From Oerskovia jenensis (GTDB lineage Bacteria; Actinomycetota; Actinomycetes; Actinomycetales; Cellulomonadaceae): a DNA stretch of 64,000 nucleotides. The notes under the pieces are model-generated. The model did no database searches and was not told the DNA's origin. It saw only the letters and a program-made list of their open reading frames with translations. Location of the stretch: positions 3,224,001 through 3,288,000 of the forward strand of contig NZ_JAFBBO010000001.1 of NCBI RefSeq assembly GCF_016907235.1, read 5' to 3'. Both the position numbers and the translations under genes were made by a program. This document shows, piece by piece, positions 36,504 through 45,641 of this stretch (its first letter is position 1; every line of letters starts with the position of its first letter).

Positions 36504-37990
36504 GCGCCCTCCCCCTCGACGGGCACCTCGTCCGCTGCGCCGGACGGGGCGTGGGTGCGCGGGGTGTCGCGCGAGGGCATGGCCTGGAGCACGCCGAGGA
36601 ACGACTCGGACCACTTGGAGACGTCGTCGGCCAGGACGCGGCGGCGCAGGCGGCGCATGCGCTTGCGCTGCTCGCGCACGTCCATGTTCGCGGCCGCGAC
36701 GATGATGTCCTTCATGCCGTCGATGTCGTGGGGGTTGACGAGCAGCGCGCCGCCCGCGAGCTCGTCGGCGGCCCCGGTGAACTCGGAGAGGACCAGGACG
36801 CCGCGGTCGTCGGAGCGGGCCGCGATGTACTCCTTGGCGACGAGGTTCATGCCGTCGCGCAGCGACGTGACGAGCATGACGTCGGCTGCGAGGTAGAGCG
36901 CGGCCATCTCCTCGGGCGGGTAGGAGTGGTGCAGGTAGTGGATCGCGGCGTGACCGATCTCGGCGTACTCGCCGTTGATGCGGCCCACGAGGCCCTCGAC
37001 CTGCTCGCGCAGCTCCTGGTAGGCGCCGACGTTCTCGCGGCTCGGGCTCGCGACCTGGACGAGCGTGACGTGCTCGACGTCGATGCGCCCGTCCTGCAGG
37101 ATCTCGCCGTAGGCCTTGATGCGGTGGCGGATGCCCTTGGTGTAGTCGAGGCGGTCGACGCCGAGCATCATGCACTCGGGGTCGCCCAGGTCGGCGCGGA
37201 TCTCGCGCGAGCGGGCCTGGACCTCGGGGGTGCGGGCGAGCTCGTCGAACGTGCGCGAGTCGATCGAGATGGGGAAGGCCGCGGCGCGGACGTTGCGCGA
37301 CGGGCGGTCCTCGGCACCGGGCACGGTCACGATGGGGCCCCGGGTCGTGTAGCCCGTGAGGCGGCGCACGGCACGGATGAAGTTCGACGCGTCGCCCGCG
37401 CGCTGGAACCCGATGAGGTCCGCGCCCAGGAGGCCCTCGATCACCTGGCGGCGCCACGGGAGCTGCTGGAAGAGCTCGAGCGGCGGGAAGGGGATGTGGT
37501 TGAAGAACCCGATGCGCAGGTCGGGGCGCTGCTCGCGCAGCATGCGCGGCACGAGCTGGAGCTGGTAGTCGTGCACCCAGACGGTCGCGCCGTGCTCGGC
37601 CTGTGCGGCGGCGGCGTCGGCGAAGCGCTGGTTGACGCGGCGGTACGCGTCCCACCACTGCCGGTGGAACGCGGGGGGAGCGATGACGTCGTGGTACAGC
37701 GGCCAGAGCGTGTCGTTGGAGAAGCCCTCGTAGTAGCGCTCGATCTCGGTCGCGGACAGGGTCACGGGCACCAGGCGCATGTCGTCGGCGTCGAAGGGCT
37801 CGACCTCGAGGTCAGGAGCGCCCGACCAGCCCACCCAGGCGCCGTCGGACTTCTGCATGACGGGTTCCAGCGCGGTGACGAGTCCCCCGGGGGAGCGCTT
37901 CCAGTCGACGTGGCCCTCGTCGTCGACCGTGAAGTCGACGGGAAGCCGGTTGGACACCACGACGAGGTCGTAGCCGTCTTTGCCAGTCAA
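36500..37990 (-). CDS. otsA: alpha,alpha-trehalose-phosphate synthase (UDP-forming)
   Basis: Glycosyltransferase GT20 that makes trehalose-6-phosphate from UDP-glucose and glucose-6-phosphate. 496 residues. Signatures are [81 protein letters not shown] and [11 protein letters not shown]. The start is TTG 37990, the only start codon with a proper AAGGAG upstream (7-base spacing). With otsB it makes trehalose, an osmolyte and stress protectant. Upstream is a divergent Ser/Thr kinase. Confidence 0.95.
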   Translation of the reverse strand: MTGKDGYDLVVVSNRLPVDFTVDDEGHVDWKRSPGGLVTALEPVMQKSDGAWVGWSGAPDLEVEPFDADDMRLVPVTLSATEIERYYEGFSNDTLWPLYHDVIAPPAFHRQWWDAYRRVNQRFADAAAAQAEHGATVWVHDYQLQLVPRMLREQRPDLRIGFFNHIPFPPLELFQQLPWRRQVIEGLLGADLIGFQRAGDASNFIRAVRRLTGYTTRGPIVTVPGAEDRPSRNVRAAAFPISIDSRTFDELARTPEVQARSREIRADLGDPECMMLGVDRLDYTKGIRHRIKAYGEILQDGRIDVEHVTLVQVASPSRENVGAYQELREQVEGLVGRINGEYAEIGHAAIHYLHHSYPPEEMAALYLAADVMLVTSLRDGMNLVAKEYIAARSDDRGVLVLSEFTGAADELAGGALLVNPHDIDGMKDIIVAAANMDVREQRKRMRRLRRRVLADDVSKWSESFLGVLQAMPSRDTPRTHAPSGAADEVPVEGEGA

Positions 37991-38098
37991 TGGAGATCTC
38001 CTTGGTATTCGGTTGAACTTTGGTGAAACTCCACCCAGGTTATCGGTGTCGCGTCGTGCTTGCTCCCGGGAGCGCAGGGCACGGCCTCGAATTGTCGA

Positions 38099-38104
38099 TA
38101 CCTT
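38099..38104 (+). promoter_or_regulatory. -10 hexamer TACCTT (leaderless type)
   Basis: TACCTT ends 6 bases before ATG 38111 and predicts a leaderless mRNA for the protein kinase gene. Confidence 0.5.
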
Positions 38105-38110
38105 GACACC

Positions 38111-40429
38111 ATGGAGGAGGCGACCAGCAGACCTGTCGACCCGGCACGGAGCACCGGTGCCGCGCGGCGCGGTGGCCTGCCCACGGGCAGCGAGGTCGGT
38201 GGGTACCGCATCCTCGCCCGGCTCGGCGCGGGCGCCATGGGGGCCGTCTACGAGGCCGAGGACGGCGGCGGCAACCTCGTCGCGATCAAGTTCCTGCACG
38301 CCCACCTCGACGTCGACGCGCAGGGTCGCGAGCGCCTGCGCCGCGAGGCCGTCGCGCTCCAGCGCCTGCGGCACCCCGCGGTCGCGCAGATCCTCGACGT
38401 CGAGCTCGACGGCTCCGAGGCCTTCATCGTGACCGAGCTGGTCGACGGCCCCAACCTCGAGGAGGAGATCGCGACGGGCGGCCCGCTCGACGCACGCGAC
38501 CTCTTCGAGCTCGCGGACCAGCTCGCCGAGGCGCTCGAGGCGGTCCATGCGGCAGGGGTCGTGCACCGCGACCTCAAGCCCAGCAACGTCCTGGTGACCC
38601 AGAACGGCCCGGTCCTCATCGACTTCGGCATCGCGCACGGGCTCGACGAGGCCCGCGCGACCTCGACCGGCCTCGTCATGGGGACGCCGGGCTACCTGGC
38701 CCCCGAGCTCCTCGAGGGCGCGGCCCCGAGCGCCAACAGCGACTGGTGGGGCTGGGCCGCGCTGCTCGCGTTCGCAGCGACCGGACGGCCGCCGTTCGGC
38801 ATGCGCCCCGTCGAGGCCGTGCTCGCGCGCGCCCGAGCGGGCGAGGCGGACCTCGACGGCCTGGGTCCGCGGACGGCCGCGGCGCTCGCGGCGGCGCTGC
38901 GGGCGGACCCGGCGTCCCGGCTCGGCCCGTCGGAGGTCGCCGGGGTCCTGCACGCTGCGGCGCAGGACGGAGACGGCCCGACGGCGTCGCCCGCCACGGG
39001 CGCGACGGAGATCGTCCCGCAGCACTTCAGCGGGGGCGGGGTGGCCGGTGGCGCGGCGCTCGCTGGCGCCGCCGCGGCCGGTGCCCTGGGGGGAACGCTC
39101 GCGGCGGCCGAGAGGGCCGCCGCCGTGGGAGCCGCAGCGGCCGCGGACGGGGCCGGTGCGACGCCGGCCGCGACGAAGGTCCTGGGCGCCGGCGCAGCCG
39201 TCGGAGCTGCTGCCGGTGCCGGCGCTGGTGTTGTCGGCGCGGCCGGTGCCGCGGCGACGGTCGTCCTGCCCGCCTCGGCCGGTGACGTCCAGCCGACGAG
39301 CGTCGTCCCGACCGTGCGCTCGGCCGTGCCCCTGCCGCGACCGACCCCGCCCGCACCGTCGATCCCACCGCTCGCCGCGACCCAGATCATCGCGAACGAC
39401 GGTCGGACCGTCGCCGTGCCCACGGCCCCGCCCGGCCCACCCGGCGCGCCGGGGTCGGCGGCGGTCCCGCCGCCCTCGGTGCCCCCGGCATCCCTCGCCG
39501 GCGCGGCACAGGTCCGGCCGACCGCCCTGCAGCCGACCGCGGTGCAACCCGCCGTCCAGCAGCCCACCCTGCGGCAGCCCGCGGTCCCCGCGGCGTACCC
39601 CGGGACCTACCCGCCCGCCCAGGGGCCGTACCCGCCGCCCTCCCAGAACCCCTACGCACCGCAGCCCGCTCCGCCCGCGGAGGCTCCGGCGTCGGGCGGG
39701 AAGAAGCGGCGCGGCGCGCAGGTGGCCGAGCCGGAGGGCGGGGACCCGCTCGACGCGTTCGGCCGTCCTCTCGGCGTGATCTCCGCGCCCGGCTACGCCC
39801 GACCAGCCCACCGTCGCCGGGCCGGGACCGTGGCCGCGCTCGGGCTGCCGCTCGTGCTGCTCGCCGGGACCTCCCCGGGCCTCGCGTTCGTGCTGCTCGC
39901 GCTGGTCGTGGTCGTGCTGCGCGTGGTCGGCGTGGGCGCGGACTCGTTCCACGGGCGCCGCGAGCGCAAGGGCGTGCAGCGCAGCGACGGGGCGCGCGCC
40001 GCGGTCGCCGTGCCCTGGTACGCGCTGCGCGCCGTCGTCGGCGCGGTGCCCTCGCTGCTCGTCGCGCTGTGCGGCGGAGTGCTGCTCGTCGTGGGCTCGT
40101 GGTGGCTGCTCGCACCGGGCATGCTCGTCCTCGCCCCGCAGCAGTCCGTCGAGGCGCGGTCGGTCGGAGGCGCCAACGAACCCTGGGTGTTCACGGTCGT
40201 GCTGTGCGTCGCGATGGCGGTCACGGTGCTGCTCGCATGGTTCGGGCCGCTGTCCGGTCTCACCCGGTACGGTGCGCGCACCACGCTCGCCCACGTGGCA
40301 CCTGGGCGTGTGGGGGCGATCTTCCTGGTGCTCGTCGGGCTCGTCCTCGCGGCGCTCGTGCTCTTCGCGTTCGGAGACGGCGCCCCGATCGACTGGGCGC
40401 CCTTCCCCGGTCCGCCGCCGAGCCTGTGA
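38111..40429 (+). CDS. membrane-bound serine/threonine protein kinase
   Basis: 772 residues. The kinase domain (about 32-290) has the glycine loop [13 protein letters not shown] (39-44), Lys60 in [13 protein letters not shown] with catalytic Asp154, Asp171 in DFGIA and [11 protein letters not shown] long Ala/Gly/Pro-rich linker (about 300-560) follows. Then comes a hydrophobic C-terminal domain with about five membrane helices (from about 575) instead of the single helix and PASTA repeats of PknB. So the sensor part is membrane-embedded and unlike the common types. Diverges from otsA. Confidence 0.85.
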   Translation: MEEATSRPVDPARSTGAARRGGLPTGSEVGGYRILARLGAGAMGAVYEAEDGGGNLVAIKFLHAHLDVDAQGRERLRREAVALQRLRHPAVAQILDVELDGSEAFIVTELVDGPNLEEEIATGGPLDARDLFELADQLAEALEAVHAAGVVHRDLKPSNVLVTQNGPVLIDFGIAHGLDEARATSTGLVMGTPGYLAPELLEGAAPSANSDWWGWAALLAFAATGRPPFGMRPVEAVLARARAGEADLDGLGPRTAAALAAALRADPASRLGPSEVAGVLHAAAQDGDGPTASPATGATEIVPQHFSGGGVAGGAALAGAAAAGALGGTLAAAERAAAVGAAAAADGAGATPAATKVLGAGAAVGAAAGAGAGVVGAAGAAATVVLPASAGDVQPTSVVPTVRSAVPLPRPTPPAPSIPPLAATQIIANDGRTVAVPTAPPGPPGAPGSAAVPPPSVPPASLAGAAQVRPTALQPTAVQPAVQQPTLRQPAVPAAYPGTYPPAQGPYPPPSQNPYAPQPAPPAEAPASGGKKRRGAQVAEPEGGDPLDAFGRPLGVISAPGYARPAHRRRAGTVAALGLPLVLLAGTSPGLAFVLLALVVVVLRVVGVGADSFHGRRERKGVQRSDGARAAVAVPWYALRAVVGAVPSLLVALCGGVLLVVGSWWLLAPGMLVLAPQQSVEARSVGGANEPWVFTVVLCVAMAVTVLLAWFGPLSGLTRYGARTTLAHVAPGRVGAIFLVLVGLVLAALVLFAFGDGAPIDWAPFPGPPPSL

Positions 40430-40467
40430 GCCCACGTGTCTCACCGGAAACTCCCAGACAGCGCGGG

Positions 40468-40473
40468 TACCCT
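40468..40473 (+). promoter_or_regulatory. -10 hexamer TACCCT (leaderless type)
   Basis: TACCCT ends 6 bases before GTG 40480 and fixes the start of the next gene. Confidence 0.5.
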
Positions 40474-40479
40474 TACCTC

Positions 40480-41094
40480 GTGACCAGGACGTCCACCCCG
40501 GGAGCGCCTTGCGGCGCGGCCCCCGGGACCGCCCCGAACGAGGCCGCCCCCGCGGCCCGCTCGCGCGTGCGCACGGACGCTCCCGAGCGATGGCTCGCCC
40601 GGTCGCTGCCCGCCATGACCTCGCTCGTCGTCGCCGGCTTCCTCCTCCTCGTCGGGACCCTGACGCTCCTCGCGGACCGCGGCTTCAGCCTCGTGCACCA
40701 GTGCCTGCCCGCGCCGGGCGGCTGGGGAGTGGCAGGCATCCACCTGGCGCTCCTGCGCGAGTCCGCGCACTGCCCCGCCGGGACCGCCGCGCTCGGGGGA
40801 GACCCCGCCCGCGTCGTCACCGTCGTCGGCGTGCTCGCGCTGCCCGTGCTGCTCGCCCACCTCGCGCTGCTCCTCGCCGGGTGCGGGCTGGCCGCCGTGG
40901 CCCTGCGCGTCCGGGACCGGCTGACCGCCGTCCTGAGCCCGCGCCGCACGGTCGCACTGCTGCAGGTGCCGCTCGCGCCCGTCGCCCGCTCCTGCCGGCA
41001 GGTCGTGCGGTCCGCGACCAAGGTGCTGCACCACCTCGCGCTCGCCGCGGTGCGCTCGCTGCGCGGGCCACCCGCCGCGCTCGCGGCCGCCTGA
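40480..41094 (+). CDS. hypothetical membrane protein
   Basis: 204 residues from GTG 40480. Two clear membrane helices: about residues 46-65 ([19 protein letters not shown]) and about 115-145 ([31 protein letters not shown]). A loop with two cysteines ([17 protein letters not shown]) lies between them, likely outside the membrane and possibly disulphide-bonded. The C-terminus is basic. I do not recognise a family. ATG 40618 is an alternative start, but the -10 position supports 40480. It lies between the kinase and a DsbA-like protein; a link to thiol chemistry is only a guess. Confidence 0.65.
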   Translation: MTRTSTPGAPCGAAPGTAPNEAAPAARSRVRTDAPERWLARSLPAMTSLVVAGFLLLVGTLTLLADRGFSLVHQCLPAPGGWGVAGIHLALLRESAHCPAGTAALGGDPARVVTVVGVLALPVLLAHLALLLAGCGLAAVALRVRDRLTAVLSPRRTVALLQVPLAPVARSCRQVVRSATKVLHHLALAAVRSLRGPPAALAAA

Positions 41095-41231
41095 CGACTC
41101 GATCCCGACTCGTCACCGCCGCGCGACCGGGTGCCACCCGCACCCTGGGCACGCGTGGCACGGACCGCTACCCTCGCGACCAGTGCGGCCCTGAGCGGGA
41201 CCGCGCCACCACACGACCTCCAAGGACTCCC

Positions 41232-42074
41232 ATGTCGAACGAACCCCGTCAGACCAAGGCCGACCGCCGCGACGCGGCCCGTGCCGAAGCCCTCGCGCTG
41301 CGCGAGGCCCAGGCCAAGCGCGACAAGCGCAACCGTGCGATCACCATCGGCGCCCTCGTGGGCGGCCTCGCCGTGCTCATCGGCGCCTTCCTCTGGGTCT
41401 TCATCCCCGCGATGAACCAGAAGGACGCCCAGAAGACCGAGCCGCTCACGGGCGTCACGGCGCCCGCCACGGCCAACGACACGGGCGGCATCCCGGTCGG
41501 TACGGACGGCGTCGCGGGGACCAGCACCGAGGGTGCCGTCGAGCTCGGCGTGTACTTCGACTACATGTGCCCCATCTGCGGTGACTTCGAGTCCGTCAAC
41601 GCCGCCTCGATCGACGAGATGCGCACGGCCGGGGACATCACCCTGGTGCAGCACCCGGTCGCGATCCTCGACCGCTTCTCGTCCGGCAGCCAGTTCTCGA
41701 CGCGCTCCGCCTCCGCGGCCGCGTACGTCGCCGAGCACGCCCCGGAGCAGTTCAACGCGTTCAACGAGGCGATGTTCGCCAACCAGCCCGAGGAGAACAC
41801 GGCCGGCCTGACCGACGCGCAGATCGCCGAGATCGCCAAGACCGCGGGCGTCCCGGCCGACGTGGCCGACAAGATCGCCGCGGGCGACGCGACCAAGGAG
41901 TTCGGCAAGTGGGCCGAGGGCGCGACCAACCTCGCCACGCAGAACCCCGACCTCGCCAACCCGCAGAGCGGTGGCTTCGGCACGCCGACCATCACGATCA
42001 ACGGGGAGCGCTGGGACGGCAACTGGACCGACCCGGCCGAGCTCAAGAAGGCCGTCGAGGCCGCCAAGGGCTGA
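41232..42074 (+). CDS. DsbA-family thiol:disulphide protein, membrane-anchored
   Basis: 280 residues. A charged cytosolic N-terminus (1-35) leads to one membrane helix (about 37-60). The extracytoplasmic thioredoxin-fold domain has the active site MCPICGDF with Cys113 and Cys116. A helical insertion and the cis-Pro loop GGFGTPTITINGERW follow. This matches the actinobacterial MdbA/DsbA-like group that oxidises or reduces disulphides in exported proteins. ATG 41232 has AAGGA upstream. A perfect hairpin follows the gene. Confidence 0.88.
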   Translation: MSNEPRQTKADRRDAARAEALALREAQAKRDKRNRAITIGALVGGLAVLIGAFLWVFIPAMNQKDAQKTEPLTGVTAPATANDTGGIPVGTDGVAGTSTEGAVELGVYFDYMCPICGDFESVNAASIDEMRTAGDITLVQHPVAILDRFSSGSQFSTRSASAAAYVAEHAPEQFNAFNEAMFANQPEENTAGLTDAQIAEIAKTAGVPADVADKIAAGDATKEFGKWAEGATNLATQNPDLANPQSGGFGTPTITINGERWDGNWTDPAELKKAVEAAKG

Positions 42075-42080
42075 TCGGCT

Positions 42081-42120
42081 CGGTCGGCGTCCGTCCCTGG
42101 TGAGGGACGGGCGCCGACCG
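42081..42120. terminator. 17-bp hairpin after the DsbA-like gene
   Basis: CGGTCGGCG (42081-42089) and CCGTCCCT (42091-42098) pair with AGGGACGG (42103-42110) and CGCCGACCG (42112-42120), with one internal mismatch and a GGTG loop. It starts 7 bases past the stop. Confidence 0.85.
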
Positions 42121-42158
42121 CCTGCCCGACGCGCGTCCGCCGTAGGCCCGGCACCCGG

Positions 42159-42164
42159 TAGGCT
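42159..42164 (+). promoter_or_regulatory. -10 hexamer TAGGCT for tRNA-Thr
   Basis: TAGGCT lies 40 bases before the mature tRNA 5' end, giving a short 5' leader to be removed by RNase P. No clear -35. Confidence 0.4.
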
Positions 42165-42203
42165 GTTCGCGCACCTCACGGTGCCGCTGCCCTCGGGTGG
42201 CGT

Positions 42204-42276
42204 GCCGCCTTAGCTCAGCTGGTAGAGCACTCGCCTTGTAAGCGAAAGGTCGTCGGTTCGAACCCGACAGGCGGCT
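42204..42276 (+). tRNA. tRNA-Thr, anticodon UGU
   Basis: 73 bases that fold as a full cloverleaf. The acceptor stem GCCGCCT/AGGCGGC is perfect, the D stem is GCTC/GAGC, and the anticodon loop CTTGTAA gives UGU (reads ACA/ACG, threonine). The T arm is GTCGG-TTCGAAC-CCGAC and the discriminator base is T. The anticodon stem has four good pairs and a C-A mismatch at its outer end (27-43). CCA is not encoded and must be added. Confidence 0.95.
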
Positions 42277-42287
42277 CCGGTCCCACC

Positions 42288-42335
42288 ACGAAGGCCGGCG
42301 TCCCGCAGCACGAGCTGCGCGACGCCGGCCTTCGT
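42288..42335. terminator. 15-bp perfect hairpin after tRNA-Thr
   Basis: 42288-42302 (ACGAAGGCCGGCGTC) pairs exactly with 42321-42335; an inner GCAGC/GCTGC extends it. Begins 12 bases after the tRNA. Confidence 0.85.
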
Positions 42336-42432
42336 CGTCGAGACGGTCGAGACGGATGGGTGCCGGACCCGCCGTCGGCCGGCCGGCTCGGCCCCGTCGC
42401 CCGACGAACCTCGGGTTCGGCACCCGTCGGCG

Positions 42433-43254
42433 CTACGGCGACTGCACCGGGGTCAGCACGGGGGCCTTGGGCTCGCGCAGGTCGCCCGACGAGTGGCCCC
42501 GGAGCCGACGCGTCGCCCACGGGTACACGTGCACGCGCACCCACTCGGCGTTCTGCCGGGCGCGGTCGAGGAGCGGGACGGGCGGGAGGGGAGCCAGCGG
42601 GTCGTCCCACGTGGCGTCGTCGGGCGTCTGCCCCAGGCCCACGAGCGCGGCCTGCGCGACGCGACGGTGCCCGTCGGGCGTGAGGTGGATGCGGTCCTCG
42701 GACCACATGCGCCAGTCGTGCAACGACGCCATGCCCCACAGGTCCAGGACGTGCGCGCCGTGGCGGCGCGCGATCGACCAGATGTGCGTGTTGAACACTC
42801 CCACGCGCCCGCGCGTGAGGCCCACGAGCGGTGAACCCGACGTGTCGAAGCCCGTGCCCAGCAGGACGTCGATGCCCTCGGCGCGCAGCCGCCCGACCGC
42901 GTGGTCCAGGTTGCGGGCCAGGCGGTCGACGTCGGCCGCGGGGCGCAGGATGTCGTTGCCGCCCCCGATGAGGCTCACCAGGTCGGGCTTGAGCGCGAGC
43001 GCGGCCGGCACCTGCTCCGAGAGGATCGAGCGCAGGAGCCGACCGCGGATCGCGAGGTTGGCGTACTCGAGCGGCGCCTCGCCCGCGGCGCTGCGTCGCG
43101 TCGACAGGTGCCCCGCGAGGAGGTCGGCCCAGCCGCGCTGGCGGTCCGGGTCGTTCGGGTAGGGGTCCCAGAGTCCTTCCGTGAACGAGTCGCCGATCGC
43201 GACGTAGCTGGCCCAGCGGGGCGCGTTCTCCCTGTGCGGGTGCGAGGTGGTCAC
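42433..43254 (-). CDS. SGNH/GDSL hydrolase
   Basis: 273 residues with no signal peptide, so probably cytosolic. Block I YVAIGDSFTEGLWD holds the nucleophile Ser. Gly comes from the NLAIRGRLLR region, Asn from block III IGGGNDI, and the Asp/His pair from DRIHLTPDGHRRVA in block V. Such enzymes are esterases or lipases with broad substrates; here the substrate is unknown. GTG 43254 is the start nearest the conserved core. The C-terminal 50 residues (DRARQNAEWVRVHVYPW) are typical of an actinobacterial subgroup. Confidence 0.87.
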   Translation of the reverse strand: MTTSHPHRENAPRWASYVAIGDSFTEGLWDPYPNDPDRQRGWADLLAGHLSTRRSAAGEAPLEYANLAIRGRLLRSILSEQVPAALALKPDLVSLIGGGNDILRPAADVDRLARNLDHAVGRLRAEGIDVLLGTGFDTSGSPLVGLTRGRVGVFNTHIWSIARRHGAHVLDLWGMASLHDWRMWSEDRIHLTPDGHRRVAQAALVGLGQTPDDATWDDPLAPLPPVPLLDRARQNAEWVRVHVYPWATRRLRGHSSGDLREPKAPVLTPVQSP

Positions 43255-43381
43255 CGGTCCATTGTGTGACAACGGGCGGGCTACGTCCCGTGAGATCGCG
43301 GTCCGACGTCGGCGCGCGCCCGGGTGGGCCGGCGCGGTGGGGGCCGTGGTGGCCCGGGCGCCGGGCGGTCGCGAGCCCGCG

Positions 43382-44170
43382 TCAGGCCGTCGGCAGCGTC
43401 CAGTCCACCGGTGCCGACCCCTGGGCCACGAGCAGCTCGTTGACCCGCGAGAAGGGCCGCGAGCCGAAGAACCCGCGGCGCGCGGACAGCGGGCTGGGGT
43501 GCGCGCTCTCGACGACCGGGGTCTCGCCCAGGAGGGGCTTGAGCGTCGCGGCGTCACGTCCCCACAGGATCGCGACGAGCGGCTCGTCGCGCGCCACGAG
43601 CGCACGGATCGCGGCCTCGGTGATGGCCTCCCAGCCCTTGCGGCGGTGCGAGCCGGTGTCGCCCGCGCCGACCGTCAGGACCCTGTTGAGCAGCATGACG
43701 CCCTGGTCGCTCCACGCGGACAGGTCGCCGTGCACGGGGGTGGGGGTCCCGAGGTCGGTCGCCATCTCGGCGTAGATGTTCTGCAGCGAGCGTGGGACGG
43801 GCCGCACGTGCGGCTGGACGGAGAACGACAGGCCCATCGCGTGCCCGGGGGTCGGGTAGGGGTCCTGGCCCACGATCAGGACTCGCACGTCGGCCAGCGG
43901 TCGCTGGAAGGCGCGCAGGATGTCCGACGGCGCGGGCTGGTACGGGCGTCCGGCCGCCGCCTCCGCGCGGAGGAAGTCGCCCACCGCGCGGAGCTGGGGT
44001 TCGACGGGGGCCAGCGCCTCGGCCCAGTCGGGGGCCATGATCTCGGCGAGCGGACGGTGGGCGGGGCCGACCGCACCGACCTGCGCGGAGTCCGGGACGG
44101 ACGCGTCGGGGGTGGTGGGCCGGACGTGCTCGAGGGGACCCGAGGACGGCGGCGTCGCGAAGCTGTTCAC
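43382..44170 (-). CDS. ung: uracil-DNA glycosylase, family 1
   Basis: Removes uracil from DNA in base excision repair. 262 residues. The water-activating loop [21 protein letters not shown] contains Asp103, followed by [20 protein letters not shown] and the DNA-intercalation loop [17 protein letters not shown] with the catalytic His. GTG 44170 has TACCCT 6 bases upstream on its strand. The N-terminal 45 residues are an extra, Pro/Thr/Ala-rich extension. Diverges from the DUF3263 gene. Confidence 0.95.
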   Translation of the reverse strand: MNSFATPPSSGPLEHVRPTTPDASVPDSAQVGAVGPAHRPLAEIMAPDWAEALAPVEPQLRAVGDFLRAEAAAGRPYQPAPSDILRAFQRPLADVRVLIVGQDPYPTPGHAMGLSFSVQPHVRPVPRSLQNIYAEMATDLGTPTPVHGDLSAWSDQGVMLLNRVLTVGAGDTGSHRRKGWEAITEAAIRALVARDEPLVAILWGRDAATLKPLLGETPVVESAHPSPLSARRGFFGSRPFSRVNELLVAQGSAPVDWTLPTA

Positions 44171-44176
44171 GCCGCG

Positions 44177-44182
44177 AGGGTA
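44177..44182 (-). promoter_or_regulatory. -10 hexamer TACCCT for ung (leaderless type)
   Basis: On the minus strand TACCCT ends 6 bases before GTG 44170, predicting a leaderless ung mRNA. Confidence 0.5.
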
Positions 44183-44195
44183 CGCGAGCGGGTGA

Positions 44196-44224
44196 ATGAC
44201 ACGCGTGTGGTTCGCGCGTAGGCT
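44196..44224 (+). promoter_or_regulatory. promoter ATGACA-17-TAGGCT for the DUF3263 gene
   Basis: -35 ATGACA at 44196-44201 and -10 TAGGCT at 44219-44224, 17 bases apart. The leader of about 58 bases carries GAGGA before ATG 44289. It is back to back with the ung promoter. Confidence 0.55.
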
Positions 44225-44288
44225 GGTGCGGTCCAGGTGCCCGCTCCTGCCGGAGCGGGTCGCGTCCCGACGAGTGAGGATCCCGTCC

Positions 44289-44609
44289 ATGAGCGAAGCG
44301 TTCGCCGCGACCGAGGCTCTCGACGCGCCCACCGGGACGGACGAGGGGCCCGCCACGGAATCGGCTCTCTCGGCCCGCGACCAGGAGATCCTGGCCTTCG
44401 AGCGTCAGTGGTGGAAGTACGCCGGGGCCAAGGAGCAGGCGGTCCGCGAGCTCTTCGACATGACCGCCACCCGCTACTACCAGGCGCTCAACACCTTGAT
44501 CGACTCGCCGGCCGCTCTGGCGCACGACCCCATGCTCGTCAAGCGACTGCGTCGCATGCGGTCCACCCGGCAGCGCGCCCGCTCCGCACGTCGCCTCGGC
44601 GACATTTAG
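44289..44609 (+). CDS. DUF3263 protein, probable small DNA-binding regulator
   Basis: 106 residues. The conserved part (about 35-95) is [30 protein letters not shown], then [31 protein letters not shown], the DUF3263 family, with a helix-turn-helix-like arrangement and a basic end. No target is known to me. ATG 44289 has GAGGA upstream; earlier codons read through the promoter. It is followed 31 bases later by the LytR_C gene, as in Mycobacterium. Confidence 0.85.
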   Translation: MSEAFAATEALDAPTGTDEGPATESALSARDQEILAFERQWWKYAGAKEQAVRELFDMTATRYYQALNTLIDSPAALAHDPMLVKRLRRMRSTRQRARSARRLGDI

Positions 44610-44628
44610 TCGCTGGGCCAAGTCGGGC

Positions 44629-44634
44629 TAACCT
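44629..44634 (+). promoter_or_regulatory. -10 hexamer TAACCT (leaderless type)
   Basis: TAACCT ends 6 bases before GTG 44641, giving the LytR_C gene its own leaderless start. Confidence 0.5.
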
Positions 44635-44640
44635 GTCGCC

Positions 44641-45309
44641 GTGAGCAAGAGCGATTACCCCTACGCGCCTGACGAGTTCGACGTCCCCGCGCCCGAGGGC
44701 GCGCCCGTGGGGGTCTATCGCGCTCCACGCAGCGGCTGGAGCAAGACCTGGCCCTTCCTCCTCGTCGCGGTGATCTTCGCGGGTCTCGCGATCGGTGGGG
44801 TGGCCGCGATCTCCGGTGGTTTCAGCCAGAAGCCTTCGGCCGAGGCCGAGCAGCCCGCCGCGCAGCCGCCGGCCGACGACGCGGGTGCCGAGGAGCCTCC
44901 GGCGGACGACGGGGCGGCCGAGGAGCCTCCGGCGGACGGCGAGGCGGCCGAGGAGCCTCCGGTCACCGAGGAGACTCCTGCGCCCCCCGCGACGGACCTC
45001 ACGGCTCTGCTCGCCGCGGCCGACAAGGGTGCCTACGTCCGGGTCCTGAACGACGACGGCCCCGAGGGCGAGTCCCGCGTGGGCAAGGAAGCGCTCCAGG
45101 CGAAGGGCTTCACCAAGGTCGAGTTCGCGCCCTACCCCGGCGACTCGGGGCTCACGGCGAACACGGTCTGGTACACCGCGAACCGCAAGGAGACGGCGAC
45201 GGCCGTCGCGGCGGCTCTCGGCATCCCCGCCACGCAGATGACGCAGACGCAGGTGCGCGAGGGCGACGTCGTCGTGGTCGTCAAGACGGCGCTCACGCCC
45301 GCTCCCTGA
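44641..45309 (+). CDS. LytR C-terminal-domain membrane protein
   Basis: 222 residues. A short cytosolic N-terminus is followed by one membrane helix (about 38-60, PFLLVAVIFAGLAIGGVAAI). An acidic spacer follows, made of three imperfect copies of AEEPPAD(D/G) (about 80-103). The LytR_C domain (about 118-220) comes last, seen from AYVRVLNDDGPEGESRVGKEALQAKGF and VVVVKTALTP. Such domains sit outside the membrane near the cell wall; the specific role is unknown. The spacer repeats are also near-exact DNA repeats and could expand or contract. Confidence 0.82.
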   Translation: MSKSDYPYAPDEFDVPAPEGAPVGVYRAPRSGWSKTWPFLLVAVIFAGLAIGGVAAISGGFSQKPSAEAEQPAAQPPADDAGAEEPPADDGAAEEPPADGEAAEEPPVTEETPAPPATDLTALLAAADKGAYVRVLNDDGPEGESRVGKEALQAKGFTKVEFAPYPGDSGLTANTVWYTANRKETATAVAAALGIPATQMTQTQVREGDVVVVVKTALTPAP

Positions 45310-45432
45310 TCTCCCGGCCGGGGTTCGCGCCGCTCCGCGGCCTGCTTTCCTCGTGTGACCCCTGCCACTAGGCTCGGACTCACCCCCGGGGCACGTGGTG
45401 TCTCGACGTCGGCACCGCACGAGGAGACGCAG

Positions 45433-45636
45433 ATGGCACACGGCACCGTCAAGTGGTTCAACGCCGAGAAGGGCTTCGGGTTCATCACCCCGGACTCGAG
45501 CGGGCCGGACCTCTTCGTCCACTACAGCTCGATCCAGAGCGACGGCTACCGCTCGCTCGACGAGGGTCAGCAGGTCGAGTACGAGCAGGGGCAGGGTCAG
45601 AAGGGCCCCCAGGCCGAGCAGGTGCGCGCGCTCTGA
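45433..45636 (+). CDS. cold-shock protein (CspA family)
   Basis: 67 residues, one cold-shock domain that binds single-stranded RNA or DNA and melts RNA structures. RNP1 is KGFGFIT and RNP2 is LFVHYSSI, with the opening [12 protein letters not shown] -10-like TAGGCT lies at 45369-45374, giving a leader of about 57 bases, which in this family is often regulatory. It stops 5 bases before the FAD oxidoreductase gene, so the two may be co-transcribed. Confidence 0.95.
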   Translation: MAHGTVKWFNAEKGFGFITPDSSGPDLFVHYSSIQSDGYRSLDEGQQVEYEQGQGQKGPQAEQVRAL

Positions 45637-45641
45637 GTGCC

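Noticed and set aside
36500-40444. A 1314-codon open frame on the minus strand opposite the Ser/Thr kinase and upstream of otsA
   Set aside because: Only its last 496 codons are real (otsA). The rest is an antisense shadow of the kinase gene, which has intact kinase motifs; the Arg/Gly/His-rich translation is typical of GC-rich shadows.
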